The notes beneath the pieces were generated by a model. The model was not told the origin of the DNA, searched no databases, and saw only the letters and a program-made list of their open reading frames with translations. Made by a program: the position numbers and the translations under genes. Positions 28,911 to 36,394 of a stretch of 64,000 nucleotides of DNA are shown in pieces. The DNA is from Temperatibacter marinus (GTDB taxonomy: Bacteria > Pseudomonadota > Alphaproteobacteria > Sphingomonadales > Kordiimonadaceae): NCBI RefSeq assembly GCF_031598375.1, contig NZ_CP123872.1, positions 1,655,001 through 1,719,000 on the forward strand, given 5' to 3'. The first letter of the stretch is position 1. Each line of letters begins with the position of its first letter.

Positions 28911-30002
28911 ATGAAACATCTAATGAAAAATGTTGTGATGAAGGGCTTGGTCCTTGGTGCTATCTTTACAGGTGCCTCCCTTCATGCCAGTGCGCAGGAC
29001 GCACAAAAAAGCCCGGCTGTTCTAGTTGAGGTGGACTCTGCTGATAGTGCCATGATGGCGCCAGAAGTATTGATGCCAGGAACGATTGTCAGTCGGAATG
29101 ATAGTCGTATTTCGGCACAAATTTCGGGCCGAGTTGAATGGGTGGCAAGCGAAGGTACTCTGGTAAAAGAAGGTGATGTTATTGCTAAAATAGATGCTAG
29201 TGATTTTCGCCTTCAGGTGGGTAGAAGTGATGCTCAAGTAAAGCGATTAGAGGCGCGTATTGAATTTTTAAAATCTCAGCTGAAGCGCTACCGTGAACTT
29301 GCTTCTACGAACAATACGACAACAAGCCGCCTGGAAGAAGTTGAGAATGATCTTTTGATGACCAAGCAAGATTTGGCTCAAGCTCGGATTAATCATGAAC
29401 AAGCAAAATTGGCCCTCTCCCGTACTGAGGTGAAAGCACCCTTTCCAGGGCGCGTGGTTCAAAGACTAGCCCAAGCCGGAGAATATAGTGCACCGGGTCG
29501 TCAGATTATCCGTCTTGTTGACGTGACAAATCTTGAAGTGAAAGCCCAAGCGCCTGTAAAATTATCACCGTTTATTAAAGACGGTCAAGATGTGACCCTT
29601 AACGTGAATGATAAGATCTATGAAACAAAGGTGCGGGCTCAAATTCCTGTTGGGGATGAAGTCAGCCGGACAATGGAAATTCGCGTCGATGTGCCAGAAG
29701 GGGACTGGGTTGTAGGCGCTGCTGTTGAAGTCGCCTTGCCCTCTCAAGCGCCTGAAAAAGTAGTTGCTGTGGATCGTGATGCACTCATTTTGCGAGTTGA
29801 TGGGACATATGTATTCCGAGTTGGCTCTGACAATAAGGTAGAACGCTTACGTGTTAGAACTGGTGCTACCAGCGGCGCTCGTGTTGCCATCCTTGGCGGG
29901 CTTGTTGACGGAGATCAAGTTATCATTAGAGGGGGCGAACGTTTAAGACCGGGCCAGGAAGTCCGCTTGAAACCCAATGCAACTGAAGCAGTAGGCCGAT
30001 AA
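28911..30002 (+). CDS. RND membrane fusion protein (periplasmic adaptor)
   Basis: This 363-aa protein has a signal peptide ending near ASAQD. A split lipoyl domain follows (ISGRVEWVASEGTLVKEGDV and VKAPFPGRVVQRLAQAGEYS) around a coiled-coil hairpin (about 95-170), then beta-barrel and membrane-proximal domains. It forms the adaptor of the pump with the permease 20 bp upstream. GGAG lies 7 nt before the ATG. The order permease then adaptor is the reverse of the E. coli acrAB order but is common in other proteobacteria. Confidence 0.92.
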   Translation: MKHLMKNVVMKGLVLGAIFTGASLHASAQDAQKSPAVLVEVDSADSAMMAPEVLMPGTIVSRNDSRISAQISGRVEWVASEGTLVKEGDVIAKIDASDFRLQVGRSDAQVKRLEARIEFLKSQLKRYRELASTNNTTTSRLEEVENDLLMTKQDLAQARINHEQAKLALSRTEVKAPFPGRVVQRLAQAGEYSAPGRQIIRLVDVTNLEVKAQAPVKLSPFIKDGQDVTLNVNDKIYETKVRAQIPVGDEVSRTMEIRVDVPEGDWVVGAAVEVALPSQAPEKVVAVDRDALILRVDGTYVFRVGSDNKVERLRVRTGATSGARVAILGGLVDGDQVIIRGGERLRPGQEVRLKPNATEAVGR

Positions 30003-30031
30003 GAGTTTACATTTTCCTCCAAAGTCCTTAG

Positions 30032-30059
30032 CCTTCCTGCCTGTCAGGGAGGCTTTTTT
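30032..30059 (+). terminator. Terminator hairpin overlapping the next gene's ribosome site
   Basis: The stem GCCTTCCTG/CAGGGAGGC is followed by TTTTT and directly by ATG 30060. The right arm of the stem contains GGGAGG, the only Shine-Dalgarno sequence available to the racemase gene. The hairpin may therefore both end the efflux transcript and cover the ribosome site in read-through RNA. Confidence 0.6.
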
Positions 30060-30752
30060 ATGAAGACATTGGGACTGATTGGGGGCATGAGCTGGGAAAG
30101 CACTCAAGTCTATTATAAGCTCTTGAATGAGATGATCCGAAGCGAACGAGGGGGGCTACATTCTGCCTCGCTTCTTTTACATAGTTTTGATTTTGCAGAG
30201 ATTGAGGCTTATCAAGCACAAGGTGATTGGCGTGCTGCGACGACAGCTCTCTGTGAAGCAGCTGTGGGTCTTAAAAAAGCAGGCGCAGAGTGTATTGTGA
30301 TCTGTACCAATACAATGCATAAAATGGCTTTGGAAGTTGAAAAGGCGTCTGGACTGCCGGTTTTACACATTGCCGATGCAACGGCACGCGCCATTCAGAA
30401 GAAAGCTCTTAAAAAGCCCCTTCTTTTGGCAACAGATTACACAATGAAACAAGATTTTTATAAGGGCCGCTTGCGGGATTTACATCAAATTCATGTGGTC
30501 ATTCCGAATGATGATGACTGTCAAAAAGTGCACGATATTATATATGAAGAATTATGTCAGGGGATTGTCTCTCAACAATCAAAAGAGACCTATATTGATA
30601 TAATAAAGTCTTATCAGCAACAGGGCTGTGATGGGGTGATCTTAGGCTGTACTGAAATTGGCTTGCTCATTCATCCATCGGATGTGACGCTTCCCCTTCT
30701 AAATACGACTATTTTACACTGTAGAGAAGCTGTCCAGTTTGCTCTTAATTAG
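30060..30752 (+). CDS. Aspartate/glutamate racemase family protein
   Basis: This 230-aa protein belongs to the PLP-independent Asp/Glu racemase superfamily. It shows the N-terminal GLIGGMSWEST and the two catalytic Cys regions, C82 (VICTNTMHK) and C197 (ILGCTEIGLL). The typical length is about 230 aa. It resembles the YgeA/RacX broad-specificity racemases and would interconvert free L- and D-amino acids in the cytoplasm. It sits behind an efflux operon with its ribosome site in the terminator hairpin. It has no positional link to the peptide epimerase 20 kb away. Confidence 0.88.
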   Translation: MKTLGLIGGMSWESTQVYYKLLNEMIRSERGGLHSASLLLHSFDFAEIEAYQAQGDWRAATTALCEAAVGLKKAGAECIVICTNTMHKMALEVEKASGLPVLHIADATARAIQKKALKKPLLLATDYTMKQDFYKGRLRDLHQIHVVIPNDDDCQKVHDIIYEELCQGIVSQQSKETYIDIIKSYQQQGCDGVILGCTEIGLLIHPSDVTLPLLNTTILHCREAVQFALN

Positions 30753-30787
30753 ATAGATGAACAACTTTCTACGAGTGAGCGCCTGCC

Positions 30788-31423
30788 TTAAAGTGTGAAG
30801 GCGTCAATTTCTTTAAGTCGGGTTCGCCACTTCAAAAGGTGGGGATGTTTTTCCGTGATTTTATTACCTACCACACGGGTGAAATCTATAAAGGAAACAG
30901 CTGCAATATCAGCTACAGATAGTTGGTTAGCGGCTATATAGTCTCTTCCATCCAAGTGTTTATCTAACTTATCCATGAAATTACTGAGCATCGTTAGGCC
31001 GCGTTCTGCGAGTTCTGGAATCTGGGGATAATTAATAGGCCCAGGCAGAGCACGATCTTTAAAAGCTGGATTTGAATTCCTCAAGGCGTTTGGAATGGCC
31101 ATGCCCAGTTCTTGTTCAATTTTAGATTGCCACCCAGCAATTTCAGCCTTCTCAAGCGCAGTTGTCCCCATTAAGGAAGGTTCTGGATAAGTCGCTTCAA
31201 GATAAGCATTCATGGCGGCTACATTTGTAAAGGTTGTACCATCCTCAAGTTTAAGCGTTGGAATTGTACACTCTGGATTGATCGCTTTGTAGGCGTCTGT
31301 GAGTTGCTCTGCTTTCATCATGTCGACTTCAATAGCCTTATGATTAATGTTTTTAAGGGCGAGCAGGATCCGAATTCGTCTTGGGCTAGGGGCGTGTTTG
31401 AAATCGTAAAAAGTAAGAGACAT
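30788..31423 (-). CDS. Glutathione S-transferase family protein
   Basis: This 211-aa protein has an N-terminal thioredoxin-like domain (SLTFYDFKHAPSPRRIRILLALK, then IPTLKLEDGTTFTNVAAMNAYLE with the conserved cis-Pro) and an all-helical C-terminal domain (YIAANQLSVADIAAVSF, the N-capping box). ATG 31423 follows AAAGGA by about 10 nt. An upstream in-frame start would overlap the preceding gene and add unrelated residues. It is likely a cytoplasmic GST acting on an unknown electrophile. It lies 37 bp after the methyltransferase gene on the same strand. Confidence 0.9.
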   Translation of the reverse strand: MSLTFYDFKHAPSPRRIRILLALKNINHKAIEVDMMKAEQLTDAYKAINPECTIPTLKLEDGTTFTNVAAMNAYLEATYPEPSLMGTTALEKAEIAGWQSKIEQELGMAIPNALRNSNPAFKDRALPGPINYPQIPELAERGLTMLSNFMDKLDKHLDGRDYIAANQLSVADIAAVSFIDFTRVVGNKITEKHPHLLKWRTRLKEIDAFTL

Positions 31424-31460
31424 GTATAAATCCTTTATTAAAATTAAAAGCAAGGCCTCT

Positions 31461-32093
31461 CTATATTCTAGAGACCTTTGACAAAAAGACAACGTCCTGA
31501 TCAATGATTTCTATTTTGAGGTCATAAATTGCGCTGATCCATTGGAAGGTTTTTTCACTATAGAAGGTGATATGCGTTGGATCATTTTTATAATGCCAAG
31601 TTTTAAAAGCGCTTTGATTGGTCAGTCGCTTGGTCATAACGGCGAGAATACCATCGTCGTTAAGGCAAGAGAAGAGCGTCTCTAAAACGGGTATAGGCTT
31701 CGCAATATGTTCAATCACTTCGGTCATGGTAATAAAATCATATTTTTGAAGCAAAGGGGCAGCAGAAGTGGCATAAAACTTATCATAGACTGCCATCCTA
31801 TGGCCATGCTCCGTGAAAATTTTTGCCAAAACTGGATTGGGACCACAGCCAAAGTCAAGGCCAATTGAGTTGGGTGTTAATCGATCTAATATTGGTACAG
31901 CTGTGCGATTAAGAAATTTCCTATAGCCATTCGTGTCACTATTATCGTGGAGGTCATAGACGGTCTTTTCAGCGTGGGGATCTATATGGAATTGAGTTGG
32001 AACATAGACCAACGCGCAGTTAGAACACTCAATATAAGGCCTTTTCGTATCTTCGTAATAGAGATGCAGGTCAGCAGAAGCGCATAAAGGGCA
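31461..32093 (-). CDS. Class I SAM methyltransferase with N-terminal zinc-ribbon, start codon missing
   Basis: The frame encodes a zinc-ribbon-like pair (CPLC at the upstream end, CSNC 22 residues later), then HIDPHAEKTVYDLHDN, the SAM-binding loop GLDFGCGPNPVL and TMTEVIEHI (motif post-I/II), ending 31461. This is a known layout of small class I methyltransferases, with an unknown substrate. The family match clearly starts at or before nt 32093. However, the open frame back to its in-frame stop (32154-32156) has no ATG, GTG or TTG. The first such codon is a TTG at 32012, inside the conserved part after the Zn-ribbon. An ATC start (32129 or 32141), a base change or an indel is possible. The region overlaps the ppdK terminator. 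Confidence 0.72.
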   Translation of the reverse strand, partial: CPLCASADLHLYYEDTKRPYIECSNCALVYVPTQFHIDPHAEKTVYDLHDNSDTNGYRKFLNRTAVPILDRLTPNSIGLDFGCGPNPVLAKIFTEHGHRMAVYDKFYATSAAPLLQKYDFITMTEVIEHIAKPIPVLETLFSCLNDDGILAVMTKRLTNQSAFKTWHYKNDPTHITFYSEKTFQWISAIYDLKIEIIDQDVVFLSKVSRI

Positions 32094-32114
32094 GACCCTA
32101 TTGGTCTGCCCTTT
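32086..32114 (-). terminator. Hairpin after ppdK
   Basis: The near-perfect inverted repeat AAAGGGCAGACC/GGTCTGCCCTTT (4-nt loop) is 29 nt after the ppdK stop. It looks like an intrinsic terminator on the minus strand, although the U-tract is short. It overlaps the codons of the methyltransferase zinc-ribbon. Confidence 0.6.
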
Positions 32115-32142
32115 CTCTAATTTATGGATTGCTCGAGAGATG

Positions 32143-34806
32143 CTATTGTTCTCTTAAAGCAGCTTGTGCTGCGGCCAGACGCGCAATTGGTACACGGTAC
32201 GGAGAGCAAGACACATAGTCTAGGCCCGTGCGATGGCAAAACTCGACAGAGGAAGGATCACCACCATGCTCGCCGCAAATGCCAAGTTTTAAGTCCGTTT
32301 TTGTCATACGGCCGCGTTCTGCACCAATCTCGACGAGTTCGCCCACCCCGTCTTGATCCAGAGACACAAAAGGATCTTGTTCAAAGATATTCTTCTTCAC
32401 ATATTCATCAAGGAATCGTGCGGCATCATCACGGCTAATTCCAATCGCTGTTTGAGTGAGATCATTGGTGCCGAATGAGAAGAAATCTGCACTTTCAGCA
32501 ATCTTCCCTGCTTGAAGAGCTGCGCGAGGCAACTCAATCATTGTACCAACAAGATATTCTACTTTATTGCCTTTCTCTTTGAAGACATCTTCAGCAATGG
32601 CTTCTACGCGGTCTCTCAGGAGGCTAAGTTCATCTTTTGTGGCCACAAGGGGAATCATAATTTCAGGGATAACTGTGTCATCGCCTGCTTGATCTACGTC
32701 GATTGCAGCTTCAAAAATGGCCCTGGCCTGCATTTCATAAATTTCAGGATAGGTGATGCCAAGACGGCAGCCACGATGACCAAGCATTGGGTTGAATTCA
32801 TGCAGTTCACTTGCACGTCTCTTCACAACATCGATGGGTTTGCCTATGGCCTCTGCAACTGCAGCGAAATCTTTTTCCTCATGAGGCATGAATTCGTGAA
32901 GCGGCGGATCTAAAAGTCTAATTGTCACAGGCAAACCATGCATGATTTTAAAGATCTCAGTAAAATCAGCACGCTGCATGGGCAGAAGTTTCTCCAAGGC
33001 TGTTCTACGGCCCTCTTCATTTTCACTTAAGATCATTTCGCGGACGGCGGTGATCCTCTCTCCTTCAAAGAACATATGTTCGGTTCGGCAAAGACCAATG
33101 CCTTCCGCTCCAAATTCACGGGCAGTGGTCGTATCGAGAGGCGTGTCAGCATTGGTTCTGACCTTCAAGGTTCTAGCGGCATCTGCCCATGTCATTAATT
33201 TGGCAAAGTCCCCAGCAAGCTCAGGCTTAAGGGTCGGTACTTCACCAATCATGACCTCACCAGAAGCGCCGTCGATAGTAATAATATCATGACGTTTAAT
33301 TTCGCGGCCCATACAGACCATAGTGCCAGCTTTACTATCAATACGCAGCTGTCCTGCTCCAGAGACGCAGGGACGCCCCATGCCCCGTGCGACAACAGCG
33401 GCGTGAGATGTCATACCGCCACGCTGGGTTAAAATTCCGCGCGCGGCGTGCATGCCGTGAATGTCTTCGGGGCTGGTTTCGACACGGCATAAAATGACGT
33501 CCTTCCCTGCCTTTGAAAGTTCCTCTGCTTCGTCAGCTGTAAACACAGCCATGCCGCATGCAGCGCCTGGAGAGGCAGGTAAGCCTTTTGTGAGAATATC
33601 CCGCGGGGCATCCGGATCAAGAGTTGGATGTAAAAGCTGATCTAAGGCGGCAGGTTCAACACGCATCACCGCAGTTTTCTCATCAATGAGTCCTGCTTCT
33701 TGCATTTCAACAGCAATCTTAAGAGCTGCTTTTGCTGTTCTTTTGCCGGACCGTGTTTGCAGCATCCAAAGTTTGCCGCGCTGGACTGTAAATTCAATGT
33801 CTTGCATATCGAGATAATGGGTCTCTAATTTGTCAAAGACATCTGTCAGTTGACCGTAAACTTCCGGCATGCTTTCTTCCATCGATAAAGCTTTAGCCCC
33901 AGCATCTTCACGGCCCTTTTTGGTAAGATATTGAGGTGTCCTGATGCCTGCGACGACGTCTTCGCCTTGGGCGTTGATCAAATATTCTCCGTAATATTCA
34001 TTCACACCAGTTGAGGGGTCACGAGTAAAAGCAACTCCTGTGGCGGATGTTTCGCCCATATTACCAAAGACCATGGCTTGAACGTTGACGGCGGTTCCCC
34101 ATGAATCTGAAATATTGTGAAGTTTGCGATAAATTCGTGCGCGCTCAATTCTCCAACTTCCAAAAACAGCCGTAATGGCTCCCCATAATTGTTCCCATGG
34201 ATCTTGTGGAAAAGGGCGTCCTAATTCTTCTTCAGTTTTTGCTTTGAAGGCCTCAGCAAGGTCTTGCCAATCTTTCTCGTCAAGATCTGTGTCAAGGTCC
34301 ACACCCTTATCTTCTTTGTGGATCTCAATAAGGTCTTCGAAATGATAGTGATCAACACCGAGTACAACATCGCTATACATTTGAATGAAGCGTCGGTAGC
34401 TATCCCATGCGAATCTTTCATTACCGCTGGCGGTTGCAAGGCCTTTAACCGTCATGTCATTCAGTCCTAGGTTGAGAACTGTATCCATCATACCGGGCAT
34501 CGAAACACGAGCACCAGACCTTACAGATACCAAAAGTGGGTTTACCGCATCCCCAAACTTAGCGCCCACGCTTGCTTCGATTTTTTCAATCGCGAGACGC
34601 ACTTGGCCGTCTAAGTCTTCGGGATAGGATTGGCCATGGTCATAATACCATGTGCACATTTCCGTGGGAATTGTAAATCCTGGGGGAACAGGAAGACCTA
34701 AAGAAGACATTTCTGCTAGATTGGCGCCTTTGCCACCAAGCAAGTTTTTCATGTCAGCACGACCGTCTGCCGTACCATCACCGAAGCAGTATACCCATTG
34801 TGTCAT
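32143..34806 (-). CDS. ppdK: Pyruvate, phosphate dikinase
   Basis: This 887-aa enzyme catalyses reversible conversion of pyruvate, ATP and Pi to PEP, AMP and PPi in the cytoplasm. The N-terminal nucleotide-binding domain shows WVYCFGDG and GGKGANLAEM. The central phosphohistidine domain has GGMTSHAAVVARGMGRPCV, with the phosphorylated His. The C-terminal PEP/pyruvate barrel has GLCRTEHMFF, FSFGTNDLTQ and the catalytic Cys in LGICGEHGGDP. The length is normal. ATG 34806 (MTQWVYCFG) is the family start. A longer in-frame start adds residues not seen in PPDK. Its upstream region carries a possible PhaR box (34933-34947), which would tie PEP/pyruvate flux to polymer metabolism. Confidence 0.97.
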   Translation of the reverse strand: MTQWVYCFGDGTADGRADMKNLLGGKGANLAEMSSLGLPVPPGFTIPTEMCTWYYDHGQSYPEDLDGQVRLAIEKIEASVGAKFGDAVNPLLVSVRSGARVSMPGMMDTVLNLGLNDMTVKGLATASGNERFAWDSYRRFIQMYSDVVLGVDHYHFEDLIEIHKEDKGVDLDTDLDEKDWQDLAEAFKAKTEEELGRPFPQDPWEQLWGAITAVFGSWRIERARIYRKLHNISDSWGTAVNVQAMVFGNMGETSATGVAFTRDPSTGVNEYYGEYLINAQGEDVVAGIRTPQYLTKKGREDAGAKALSMEESMPEVYGQLTDVFDKLETHYLDMQDIEFTVQRGKLWMLQTRSGKRTAKAALKIAVEMQEAGLIDEKTAVMRVEPAALDQLLHPTLDPDAPRDILTKGLPASPGAACGMAVFTADEAEELSKAGKDVILCRVETSPEDIHGMHAARGILTQRGGMTSHAAVVARGMGRPCVSGAGQLRIDSKAGTMVCMGREIKRHDIITIDGASGEVMIGEVPTLKPELAGDFAKLMTWADAARTLKVRTNADTPLDTTTAREFGAEGIGLCRTEHMFFEGERITAVREMILSENEEGRRTALEKLLPMQRADFTEIFKIMHGLPVTIRLLDPPLHEFMPHEEKDFAAVAEAIGKPIDVVKRRASELHEFNPMLGHRGCRLGITYPEIYEMQARAIFEAAIDVDQAGDDTVIPEIMIPLVATKDELSLLRDRVEAIAEDVFKEKGNKVEYLVGTMIELPRAALQAGKIAESADFFSFGTNDLTQTAIGISRDDAARFLDEYVKKNIFEQDPFVSLDQDGVGELVEIGAERGRMTKTDLKLGICGEHGGDPSSVEFCHRTGLDYVSCSPYRVPIARLAAAQAALREQ

Positions 34807-34932
34807 GGTAAACCGAACTCCTATACGCACTCGCAAAAGCGAGCTATGTTGGGACCAAATCATTACTTAGTAATGAAACTGCCATCACCCTATTCAATCG
34901 TAAGATCAATTTCAACTGTTTCTCTAAAAAAA

Positions 34933-34947
34933 TTGTGCACTGCAAAA
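34933..34947. promoter_or_regulatory. Possible PhaR box between ppdK and the DUF4399 gene
   Basis: TTGTGCACTGCAAAA is a TGC-rich element like those at 36115-36147 upstream of phaR, and PhaR repressors are known to bind TGC-rich sites. It lies in the 250-bp divergent region of ppdK (minus) and the DUF4399 gene (plus). The assignment rests on similarity to the phaR-upstream element only. Confidence 0.4.
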
Positions 34948-35054
34948 TACGAATGGCAGGGTTGCAAAATCATAATAGCAAATCTGAAGTTTGCTTGTAT
35001 GAAGATTGATCTATATTAGAATGAAATCAGTATAATTTTGAAAAGGGGAGCATT

Positions 35055-35453
35055 ATGCCAAAATTTCTATCGATTTTATGTCTTATGCTGGGCTCATTTG
35101 TTGCTCAAGCCGACGATGCTAAAGTCTATTTTATCGAGCCAAAAGATGGGGCTGTGGTAAAGGGACCTGTGAAAATTCTTTTTGGGCTAAAAGGCATGGG
35201 AGTCGCCCCGGCCGGCACAGATAAACCAGGGACGGGTCACCATCATTTGATTGTTAATGCTCCTTTGCCAGAAATGCTGTATAGTATCCCGGCTGATGAA
35301 AACCATATTCACTTCGGCGGCGGACAGACTGAAACTGTACTTTATTTAAAGCCAGGCAAGCACACTCTTCAACTCTTATTAGGCGATCTGAATCACATCC
35401 CTCATAAGAAGCCTGTCTTTTCAAAAGTCATCACCATCACAGTGACTGAATAA
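35055..35453 (+). CDS. DUF4399 periplasmic protein
   Basis: This 132-aa protein has a signal peptide (cleavage near AQADD). The mature part matches the DUF4399 family: VYFIEPKDGAVVKGPVKILFGL, the His-rich GHHHLIVN and FGGGQTETVLYL, and a final beta strand. The conserved His residues suggest metal binding, but no function is established. GGGGAG precedes the ATG by 4 nt. It is convergent with phaR, with 9 bp between stop codons. Confidence 0.85.
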   Translation: MPKFLSILCLMLGSFVAQADDAKVYFIEPKDGAVVKGPVKILFGLKGMGVAPAGTDKPGTGHHHLIVNAPLPEMLYSIPADENHIHFGGGQTETVLYLKPGKHTLQLLLGDLNHIPHKKPVFSKVITITVTE

Positions 35454-35462
35454 TTTTTGGGA

Positions 35463-36068
35463 TTATTGACCAAGTTTAGAAATTTGGTCCTGAAGAGCTG
35501 CTAATTGACTTTGTAGGGCAGAGATTTGCTCTGACTGTGGGTCATGCTCAGCTTTTTCTTGAGGCTTGCTTTCTTCTTCTGGTGCCGCCGCTTTCTGGGG
35601 CTGTTTATTCATGTTACCCGCAAAGAATTTCATGCCCTCTTGCATCATCGCCATATTTTGTTTGGTCATTTCTTCAAACATTTTCATAGGCTCTGGCTGT
35701 GAAAATTGTTCTTGAATTTTTTGCTGGTTGGCCATGAAAGTTTCTAGGCTAGCTTGAAGATAGTTCGGAACAAATTGCTGCATGCCTTCGCCGTAAAGAC
35801 TGATCAATTGTTTAAGAAAACTAACAGGCAGCATATTTTCTGATCCACTGTCTTTGCTTTCTTTGTCAAAGATAATCTGAGCAAGAACAGAACGTGTGAT
35901 TTCATCACCACTTTTTGCATCAACAACGACAAAGTCTCGGTCTTCTTTGACGAGCTCTGCAAGGTGATCAAGTGTGACGTAACTGCTTGTGTCCGTATTA
36001 TACAACCGTCTGTTTGCATATTTCTTAATAATGATAGGACCATCAGTCTCTGTTTTCTTGCGTGCCAT
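35463..36068 (-). CDS. phaR: Polyhydroxyalkanoate synthesis regulator PhaR
   Basis: This 201-aa protein has the conserved PhaR DNA-binding N-terminus (IIIKKYANRRLYNTDTSSYV, then ITRSVLAQIIFDKE), followed by the PHB-accumulation regulatory domain and a Gln/Lys/Glu-rich C-terminal coiled coil. PhaR represses phasin and PHA genes and is released when it binds polymer. ATG 36068 follows GGAGAG by 4 nt. An upstream in-frame extension is not family-like. Its divergent neighbours are a small phasin-like frame and a PhaC-like hydrolase. TGC-rich sites lie between them. Confidence 0.95.
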   Translation of the reverse strand: MARKKTETDGPIIIKKYANRRLYNTDTSSYVTLDHLAELVKEDRDFVVVDAKSGDEITRSVLAQIIFDKESKDSGSENMLPVSFLKQLISLYGEGMQQFVPNYLQASLETFMANQQKIQEQFSQPEPMKMFEEMTKQNMAMMQEGMKFFAGNMNKQPQKAAAPEEESKPQEKAEHDPQSEQISALQSQLAALQDQISKLGQ

Positions 36069-36114
36069 ACTACTCTCCAAACCAAAAGCTATAGGGAGAC
36101 TATACGCTGATTTT

Positions 36115-36147
36115 TTGCACTGCCGCAACATTTTTTGTGCAGTTGCG
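36115..36147. promoter_or_regulatory. TGC-rich inverted element, putative PhaR operator
   Basis: TTGCACTGCCGCAACA (36115-36130) and TTGTGCAGTTGCG (36135-36147) form an imperfect inverted pair between divergent phaR and the PhaC-like operon. A third TTTTGCAC is at 36169-36176. TGC-rich sequences are the known PhaR targets. Autoregulation and control of the operon are inferred. Confidence 0.55.
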
Positions 36148-36220
36148 TTGATCTGGATAGACGTTTCTTTTTGCACGGACAAATAAAATCATTACACTAG
36201 GGACATGAGGAGAAAGCCTG

Positions 36221-36394
36221 ATGGCTGAAAAAGACCAGAAAACCAACGATACACAGAAGAAGGCTGAAATGTTTCTTGAGCTTTGGCGCTTAAATCTATC
36301 TCTATGGGCGCATGAAAATCCAGAGTCAGTTCAAGCCATTTTGATGGAAAAAGGGATCGCAATGACAAATCTCATGGAGAAGAAGGGTGACTAG
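36221..36394 (+). CDS. Small acidic/helical protein upstream of PhaC-like gene
   Basis: This 57-aa frame starts at ATG 36221 with AGGAGAAAG 4-13 nt upstream and overlaps the next gene by 8 nt, so the two are translationally coupled. It has a charged N-terminus (AEKDQKTNDTQKKAE), then an amphipathic helix MFLELWRLNLSLWAHE and a Met-rich end. The Trp-rich helix resembles phasin-type or PhaC-partner polypeptides, but I cannot assign a family. Good ribosome site, coupling and PhaR context support it being real. Confidence 0.65.
   Translation: MAEKDQKTNDTQKKAEMFLELWRLNLSLWAHENPESVQAILMEKGIAMTNLMEKKGD

Noticed and set aside
30060..30752. Asp/Glu racemase as part of the D-amino-acid peptide system
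   Set aside because: It acts on free amino acids, lies 20 kb away outside the island, and radical SAM epimerases need no free D-amino acids.
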